Below are positions 58,701 to 64,000 of a stretch of 64,000 bases of DNA, one piece after another. This stretch comes from Spongilla lacustris (lineage: Eukaryota > Porifera > Demospongiae > Spongillida > Spongillidae): assembly GCA_949361645.1 (NCBI GenBank), contig OX442415.1, positions 6,126,023 to 6,190,022 of the forward strand, in the 5' to 3' direction. The translations under genes were made by a program, and so were the position numbers. The first letter of the stretch is position 1, and every line of letters starts with the position of its first letter. The notes under the pieces are model-generated. The model was not told the DNA's origin, did not search any database, and worked only from the letters and a program-made list of their open reading frames with translations.

Positions 58701-61700
58701 GAATTCAACAATGGATGTGCCCCAGGTATACTTGTGTATAAGACCCTTGCTTATGTATGAAATGCTTCCATCTTGGTTGCTGCATGTATATTGTGGATTT
58801 CATATATATTTATACACTACATGTAGTGTATTTATTACATGTATCGTTCATGAAAAGGAGACACATTTTGCTTTTCCTAACATAAAACAGGCATATTCAA
58901 ATCCATATAGCAATGGAGGAAGTCGGTATGTTTGCACCTATAAATTAATGCACTATTCATTCTATTTTTTAATCATATTTAGCATTGAATGTGATGAATA
59001 TGATGAAGATGTAAGTTGTTATTTGTATACTGAAGTAAGTGAAGTTACATGCACAAAGGAATAAAATAAGGTTTTGGTTTTCCAACTTAGGTAAAAATAG
59101 TTTGTCAGTAGCTAACTTTTACAACTAGACAAAGGTCTGATGTCATATTCCAATTCAAGTAATTTCATGTTGTGTATATTATTGATAGTAAGCATCTTTG
59201 AAGAATAAATTACAGATTTGGTGAATGACATACCCAAGGTATGTTGTCTTATCAGGCTTAATTTCCTGTGGTCCAAGGTTCACCGCTACAATTAAGGGGT
59301 TAACCAGGAATTTTAAAAACTTAATTAATATATACTACATAATAATAACAGAGACTACCTAGACGATTAAATAAAATAATAAAACAAATAAAAATAAATA
59401 TAACTACTACAAAACAAACATGAGAAGCGGTGCTGAAACTCATACTGGCAGGTATGGAAGCCCAGCTGCATCTTCAATCTCCATCCTTCTCCTCCATTTC
59501 ACTCTACTGCCGCGTGTGAATTACTAGCAAATAAACTATCAGTGAAAGATTACATGTTTGTTTATCTACCTTTGCCGAAAGAGTTATAGCACAAACATGT
59601 TTTAGTTTCCAAAATTAACTCTGGTTAGTATACATATATTATTTTAACCATTCATAAAAGTTGCATAATTTTGAATAGTAGTCTAAACAATTAGTAATAG
59701 ATATACATGTTCCGGGAATTCTGACATCAAAATATGGTATGCAGGGTTAACCAATAAATTTGGAGTTTAACTTATGGTCTTAAATGATAATAACTCACTA
59801 TTGAACTCAGTAGCTTGAAATCACATTTAAGGGGTTACATGTGTTTGCCCAGGCATGTTTTTAAAATGGCCGGATATGAATTTTTTAAAAGTACAAACTC
59901 ACCTTAAATTTAACGACACATTGCTACGTTATGAATCTTGCTAGTTGCTGCTCCATTACAACAGATGTCTTTACATTGGTAGCACTAGTAGTTGTGCATA
60001 GCCCCACCATCGCATATTCTGTATACGTGAAGGTCGGGCTACGCCCAAATAGATTGGTAGTACCAAATGTTTCGTGACGATACAATGCTGTCCTTGTACC
60101 GTTTACACACATCACGCTACGTGGACGACATTATCGTGTTCCAGTTCACAGCAAAGCTACACGAGCGTCGATCATTGTCCCGTTGCCATTTGTCGAAGTC
60201 TCACAACTGCTGTCACAAAGTGTCATGAACGAAAAGGATCAGCTGTATTTGTGTGTAGTAGTTGACAAAACCTTTGGGGTCTGGGGGTAAATAGAATACA
60301 CTTATTAAACTAGCGTTCTTTGCCAGTCAAACTCAGCGAAGTCTTGTGCCCTGCCTACCTGCATGTATACTGTACATATACATGTATTTATTAGTTCATT
60401 CTCATACTAGCAATCCTACATCACTTCTTAATGCCAGTGCTATAGAAATTTGTATGCAAACGTGGATTTGGTTGCTTCTGTTATTGATCATAGCACATTT
60501 CTATCACTTTTTTGATGTAAATAATGATTCATTCATGTTTTGATTCTCTGTCATACAACACCTGAAATTATTATCTATTTTTATATTTTCTTAGGCACCA
60601 AATGTTCCAGTCATACAACATGACACATCAGAACACATCAGCTCCACTCCAACACTATATGGCAATGTGGTGTTGGACCCAGCAGAGTCAAACAAATGCA
60701 AGCCTTCAGAGCTACCAATGCACACGAATGAGGTAAATATGAGAGTCTCTTTGGTTAGTCCAGCAGTTAGTCATTTAAAGTAGTACCTTTGACCATTGCA
60801 ACTTATACGTGTACATGTACACATGTAGTACAGTGTACCTGGTACTAATTTTGTATATATGAAGGTGGTGCTAGTGCAATCAGCGTCTTCACATCATTTT
60901 TATTACTTTTGTAAATTCCTAACTTCATTGCATTTTTATATTTGAAGGTCAGTTGGACTAGATATGGCTCGATAAAACTGTGTAATTCCTCAGCTTGAAA
61001 TCTTGCTTATTTATCTCCAGGTGGAGGAGGGGGCGGAGGATTCAATAAAGGACACACCCAAGGTATATATGTCTTAAGTCACCTTTGGATATCAGACATA
61101 AAATAAACTGCTGCCCCCTTGATTGCTGCATGTAAATAACTGTGTAGATGTCATTATTACTATTACATGCTTCCTTAATGAACAGGTGACTTCTTCACCT
61201 ACATCCAGTGATATAAGACGTAGGAACCCCAGTCAACAGCGGTAGGTGTAAAATTAATAAAATTAATATTAAAGTTATTCCAATGTTCAACATTTAGCAC
61301 TGAATCTGATGGAGATGAGGATAGTGTAAGTTGTTGTTTATAAATGAAGTATTGGTGTAGCATTGCACACATGTGGAATAAAGTAAGGTTTTCCAGCTTA
61401 GGAGGAAATACTTGTTAATAGTATATACAAGTAGCTAACTTTGTTCAAGTAAGGTTTTCCAGCTTAGGTAAAAATTGTTATTAATAGTATATGCAAGTCA
61501 CTAACTGCCTATGGTCAGAATTCATCGAGTAATGTGTATAATATTCTCAGTAAGCATCTTTTTCTTACAGTTTGAAGATGAGATTAAGGATTTCGTGAAG
61601 GATGACATACCCAAGGTACATTATTTTATAAGGCTTAAAGAAAACTTCTTCATAATCCTATCTCATGTGATTATTTTGTACTTGACTGATTTTCTTGTAC

Positions 61701-63501
61701 TATTTACTTTTCTTAACAAACAGGCATATTTACCATCTAGCAATAGAAGTCAACACCTGCGTCGGTAAGTTTGTTTAGCACAAATGAAATTAAAGCGCTC
61801 TTCATTCCAATGTTCAATCTTTAGCATTGAATGTGATGGAGATGATGAAAGTGTAAGTTGTAGTTCAATTAAGTTATAAGGACATCAGGGAATTAGTATT
61901 AGTGCTCCAGTCTGAATTCATATTCCAATTGAAGTGCATAATATTCACAGTGAGCATTTATTTTATTTTAGGATGAAGAAGAGATTAAGAATTTGGTGAA
62001 GGATGACATACCTGAGGTACGTTATCTTATCAGGCTAAAAGAGACGTTGTATAAACCTTTTGATAATCAATCTCATAATAATATAATCATTATTATGTGA
62101 CTCGATTGATTTTATTTTTACTATTTACTTTTCTGAACAACAGCAATATAAATATCCATCTAACAATAGAAGTCAACACCTTTGTCAGCGGTATGTTTTG
62201 CACACAATTGCACTCTTAATTCCAATGTTCAATACGTAGCACTGAATGTGATGGAGATGATGAAGATGTAAGCTGACATTGGAGTGTTGCGGTAACGTGC
62301 GAGTATTAGTGCACATATTTAGTAATTCTCAAGTACTTGTTTGGTTGAAAACATTTAGTTGTTGGGTACATTGTATTGTGAGAACCATAGGTATGTGTTG
62401 GTAAATTACATGTACATTCAAATTCTTTCATTACATGAGAGTGTCTTCCTATATCGATCTTGGTCCGCAGGTATATGTTGCCTTATCATTTTATTTTTCA
62501 TTCAGATTGAAGAAACAACTATGGATTTGATGAAAAAAGATAAGCTCCAGGTATAGCGTCGAACTTGCACATTATACATGAAGTGGTTGTATAATTCAAG
62601 GCAAATGTTTAACTCCATAGTATTTTTTTCTGTACCTTAGTCTAACACCCACTTGTATGAATTGTATGGTCTCGTTTATCAACAGGTTCCTTCATCTGCA
62701 TTACATGATAGCAGCCAATGTCAACAATGGTATGTCCCCACATCATATATTGGTACATGCAATACATTTAACAATATCCAATCTGTAGCACTGAATATGA
62801 TGGAGATGAAGAAAATGTAAGTTTTTGGTTGTGTTATGTGTAGTTTGTAGTTATTGGTCAGTATATGTACATGTACATATACTTATGAGCAATTTAAGGG
62901 TACCATTGCTTTATATATTGACTTTCTTAATAAAGGATTGGTGTAAAAATTCCACTGCTGAAAATCAAGCCATAGTACCTCAGCAGTTCACCTCAGGTGT
63001 ACTGTAAGTACATGCAATTACTCCACCTGGACATGTTTATTTGAAATAAGCTGTTTTATTGTAGGGTTGAAACAGGATGTGATGATAGTAAGCAGAGAAC
63101 AAACCACCGAACCATCTCAGAAGACATAAAATATGATGACAACAGTTCATTTGTATTTTCATTTACGCATGTAAGCACTGCCTATTAGTAGCATTTTGTT
63201 TAGTTTGTATCATACAGTTCAAAACTGAACACATTGAAGGTCAAAATCTCCCTACCACAAGCATCATTGATGATGCAAGCAGTGATGCTGAAAGAAAGTG
63301 AGTGGAATCATTGTAATCCTATATGCTATATTTTGAAGGGCAGAGCCAAATTAATACAATATGGCAAACCAGCTTCTTATTAGTAGCGCTGAAAAATGGC
63401 GTGATAACCTTAGTGTGTTCCCCATGTACATGTTCTTCCTCCACAGCACTGGTACAGGCCCTGATATGAGCCATTCAATACCACATCCAGAGCAGCCATG
63501 A
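49657..63501 (+). CDS. Ig/FN3 transmembrane receptor with ITIM-like tail (29 exons)
   Basis: Exons: 49657-49753, 49936-50238, 53148-53486, 56043-56141, 56201-56311, 56366-56417, 56574-56691, 56964-57068, 57949-58080, 58684-58725, 58891-58925, 58983-59010, 60595-60732, 61021-61062, 61186-61241, 61298-61325, 61571-61615, 61724-61764, 61825-61852, 61972-62016, 62144-62190, 62240-62267, 62506-62550, 62686-62729, 62789-62816, 62936-63003, 63065-63170, 63218-63297, 63447-63501. All have AG/GT borders and the phases agree, giving 794 codons and TGA. The start is the first ATG after an in-frame TGA at 49630. Order: signal peptide with IKWIAVLYLMLCLHLSIT, Ig domain (33-133), FN3 (134-246), Ser/Thr-rich stalk, TM (about 281-308), long cytoplasmic tail. 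Extracellular exons are all phase 1, typical of receptor modules. It may bind extracellular or cell-surface ligands and signal through phosphotyrosine; both are inferred. Extra or alternative exons may have been missed in the large introns. Confidence 0.82.
49936..50238 (+). CDS. Receptor exon 2: Ig-like domain
   Basis: 101 codons in one phase-1 module. C57 in VFYCSGDG, W66 in VGWYLNG and C112 in VFCKV are the Ig disulphide and core tryptophan. NYT, NAS, NGS and other sites suggest N-glycosylation. Acceptor ttcag, donor gtgagc. Confidence 0.88.
50350..50529. mobile_element. Truncated copy of the ACAAGATAT foldback MITE (intron 2)
   Basis: The right arm from CCCTTGTTCCCTTCCTTTTT to TATATCTTGT matches 52272-52560; part of the centre (ATTTAGCAACG) is recognisable, but the left arm is gone. 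Confidence 0.75.
51220..51440 (+). repeat. Interspersed repeat with a terminal hairpin (copy 2, intron 2)
   Basis: Homologous to the minus strand of 27240-27480. It begins with stems GAGAGTTAC and GTAACTCTC around the loop GGCA (51220-51241). The conserved block GATTTGTGCCG and a second small hairpin (CGCTTCGCG) follow. The first stem differs from copy 1 at four base pairs, each changed on both sides. Confidence 0.7.
51500..51718. repeat. Tandem duplication of about 105 bp (intron 2)
   Basis: CCTACCGACTGCCCCTTGAT followed by GTCAGATATAC occurs at about 51545 and 51647, each copy ending in GTCCGAGTACC. Confidence 0.85.
52272..52560. mobile_element. Foldback MITE, complete copy (intron 2)
   Basis: 289 bp made of two arms of about 120 bp that are near-perfect complements. 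The ends are ACAAGATATAAAAACATTC and its complement. Same family as 28793-29810. Confidence 0.9.
53148..53486 (+). CDS. Receptor exon 3: fibronectin type III domain
   Basis: 113 codons in one phase-1 module. DAPYNFSV, then FILSWGAP (core Trp) and KIAAINGAGMGN (A-x-N-x-x-G pattern) follow the FN3 plan. Cysteine-containing loops CTNNTMYGCKTIP and DCTFPRTC suggest extra disulphides. Acceptor tgtag, donor gtaagc. Confidence 0.85.
54599..54729. repeat. Inverted repeat with three arms (intron 3)
   Basis: TTGGTTGCTAGGTCAAACCA at 54599 is inverted at 54650-54679 (AAACCAAATTTTGTTTGACA, then TAGCAACCAA) and again at 54709-54729 (TTGGTTTGACCTAGAAACCAG). Confidence 0.75.
55350..55655 (+). pseudogene. 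Non-LTR retrotransposon fragment (intron 3)
   Basis: The plus frame reads FDTTWKEANMRLRRGGLGLC and SLADHLSAAYIASFC, matching DTSDSTWQQVQLSLCYGGLG and the following segment of the RT at 30829-31638. Truncated on both sides. Confidence 0.7.
56043..56141 (+). CDS. Receptor exon 4: stalk
   Basis: 33 codons, rich in Ser and Thr (LSPSTTETVRSTVSTISYT), phase 1 on both sides. A likely O-glycosylated juxtamembrane stalk. Confidence 0.75.
56201..56311 (+). CDS. Receptor exon 5: transmembrane helix
   Basis: AVSIGLICGALVIVFVII continues with TSTVIIVAI and then IRWSFVKRNA, a hydrophobic helix followed by basic stop-transfer residues. This orients the N-terminus outside. Confidence 0.88.
56366..57068 (+). 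CDS. Receptor exons 6-8: proximal cytoplasmic tail with two ITIM-like motifs
   Basis: Exons 56366-56417, 56574-56691 and 56964-57068. The last one codes SSYADV (56970-56987, Y378) and VTYSEV (57036-57053, Y400). Both fit the ITIM consensus (S/I/V/L)xYxx(I/V/L), and they are 22 residues apart. In vertebrate receptors such pairs recruit SH2 phosphatases; this function here is inferred. Confidence 0.72.
57144..57220. repeat. Tandem repeat in intron 8
   Basis: Three units of AACCCTATGAAGRYTGGTTG followed by CAAATT. Further downstream GTTAGTTAATCCCAGGATTG occurs twice (57262, 57533). Confidence 0.8.
57949..58080 (+). CDS. Receptor exon 9: tail segment with YENV
   Basis: 44 codons, phase 0 at both ends, with SSTPPPKYENV (Y429), a pYxN type SH2-binding motif, and PAESNKLEQTEPP. 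A diverged duplicate is exon 13 (60595-60732). Without splicing at the donor GTGAAT the frame ends at TAA 58111-58113. Confidence 0.75.
58185..58190 (+). terminator. Candidate polyadenylation signal for a short isoform
   Basis: AATAAA 72 bp after the read-through stop of exon 9. It would give a shorter tail with the ITIM-like motifs and YENV but without the cassette array. Confidence 0.4.
58684..62816 (+). CDS. Receptor exons 10-25: amplified three-exon cassette encoding the acidic tail
   Basis: Five cassettes of three mini-exons each. A (14-15 codons): VEDRVKNSTMDVPQ, VEEGAEDSIKDTPK, FEDEIKDFVKDDIPK, DEEEIKNLVKDDIPE, IEETTMDLMKKDKLQ. B (about 12-18 codons): AYSNPYSNGGSR, a VTSSPTSS type, AYLPSSNRSQHLR, QYKYPSNNRSQHLCQ, VPSSALHDSSQCQQ. 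C (28 bases): IECDEYDED, TESDGDEDS, IECDGDDES, TECDGDDED, TEYDGDEEN. A is phase 0 on both sides, the B-C junction is phase 2, so whole cassettes can be gained or lost without shifting the frame. Exon 13 (60595-60732), a duplicate of exon 9, lies between cassettes 1 and 2. A decayed A exon remains at 59216. Confidence 0.75.
59216..59238 (+). pseudogene. Relic of a cassette A exon
   Basis: After ACAG the sequence reads DLVNDIPK in the family frame with a donor-like gtatgt, but the 5' part is missing and the acceptor would give an immediate stop. Evidence of a lost cassette. Confidence 0.55.
59300..60590. other. Receptor intron 12, probable insertion
   Basis: 1.3 kb without exons. It carries AGGTCGGGCTACGCCCAAAT (60032), a half-site of the short palindromic family. 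No transposase seen. Confidence 0.4.
60595..60732 (+). CDS. Receptor exon 13: duplicate of exon 9 with TLYGNV
   Basis: 46 codons; APNVPVIQ, SSTPTLYGNVV and DPAESNK align with exon 9. The tyrosine (Y509) is kept, and TLYGNV fits TxYxx(V/I), the ITSM pattern. Homology with the first copy extends into the intron and to exon 14. Confidence 0.75.
62936..63501 (+). CDS. Receptor exons 26-29: C-terminal tail
   Basis: Exons 62936-63003, 63065-63170, 63218-63297 and 63447-63501. The first contains DWCKNSTAENQ, the second VETGCDDS and IKYDDNSS, the third SIIDDASSDAERK; the last ends PHPEQP with TGA at 63499-63501. The second begins like a cassette C exon, so a sixth diverged cassette may lie here. Confidence 0.7.
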
Positions 63502-64000
63502 TTTTACAAATCATTTAAGTTCAAAGCGTTTTACATGGATTTATGAACTTCATAGTTGGTACCAACTACATGTGTAATATAAGCTACAAAAAATACATGG
63601 ATTTACATACTCATAGAAAACAGAGATATGAAGTTGAAAAAAATTACACTTCAAATTTGACACAATCATGTACATGTACTTAGCTGATCTGATTTTTGTC
63701 TTATTTCATACATGTAGACCTTTAGAGCAGTTGAACTGGTTAATGCATTTGCACAGCATCGTCAGGCAAGTTACATAATAATTACATATAAACATATTAA
63801 TGAATGATGAAAGAGCTATTAAAAATAATGACACATCGGTTTTAAAATGCTTGCATTATAAACAATATAAAATGTTGTCAATAGATAATCAGTGCTGTTT
63901 GGTGGCGCATAGCATGTATGGCTAACTAGTGAGAGTAGATGTGTACAAGTACCAACATTCCTTTTAATTTCACACCAGATCTGGTGTGAAAGCCATACCT
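63502..64000. other. 3' flank of the receptor gene
   Basis: Holds the probable 3' UTR. A perfect palindrome TTCACACCAGA/TCTGGTGTGAA lies at 63969-63990. An open stretch near 63719-63766 between AG and GCAAGT is too short to call an exon. Confidence 0.45.

Noticed and set aside
63719..63766. Possible exon of a following gene
   Set aside because: Only about 16 codons between AG and a GC-type donor, with no recognisable protein and no partner exon in the window.
1..64000. CRISPR array or prokaryotic operon
   Set aside because: Tandem repeats here lack uniform spacers, no cas-like genes exist, and genes have introns.

Overview
This is eukaryotic, almost certainly animal, nuclear DNA: AT-rich, with GT-AG introns, one long multi-exon gene for an Ig/FN3 cell-surface receptor, poly-C and (GT)n tracts, an assembly gap of 200 N, and a dense layer of transposable elements. 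The compact exons, the sponge-style Ig/FN3 receptor and the very frequent TACATGTA motif fit a marine invertebrate, most plausibly a demosponge. That assignment is inference; no species marker is visible.

Layout. 1-49 kb is mainly a transposon graveyard. It holds foldback MITEs (1.0-1.66, 9.46, 10.06, 16.4, 17.1, 26.95 kb), a 3.4 kb inverted-repeat-bounded block filled by a GT/CA minisatellite (3.5-6.85 kb), a TIR-bounded block at 10.86-13.25 kb, decayed Ty3/gypsy pol pieces (17.8-18.6 and 25.3 kb), and at least six pieces of one non-LTR retrotransposon family with a reverse transcriptase and a C-terminal CCHC plus restriction-like endonuclease (19.05, 20.4-21.65, 27.5, 30.6-32.3, 32.3-33.4 and 38.7/44.2 kb; another piece lies at 55.35 kb). 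hAT-type elements with 8-bp target duplications lie at 24.4, 28.88, 35.55 and 36.65 kb. MULE-like palindromes with 9-bp duplications lie at 10.06, 17.08, 35.31 and 46.74 kb. A complete, very young Ty3/gypsy LTR retrotransposon (39353-44211) has 254-bp LTRs differing at one base, a tRNA-Ser primer site, an uninterrupted 1419-codon gag-pol frame and a GCAAT target duplication. It sits inside an older non-LTR copy.

49.6-63.5 kb holds the only convincing host gene. I could join 29 exons in frame (794 codons plus stop) into a type I membrane protein: signal peptide, one Ig domain, one FN3 domain, Ser/Thr-rich stalk, one TM helix and a long cytoplasmic tail. The tail has two ITIM-like tyrosines (SSYADV, VTYSEV), a YENV motif, a TLYGNV motif and then a tandemly amplified three-exon cassette coding for acidic segments. 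Its first large introns carry MITEs and a retroelement fragment. A possible short isoform ends after exon 9 with a stop codon and an AATAAA.

No rRNA, CRISPR, operon or convincing tRNA was found.
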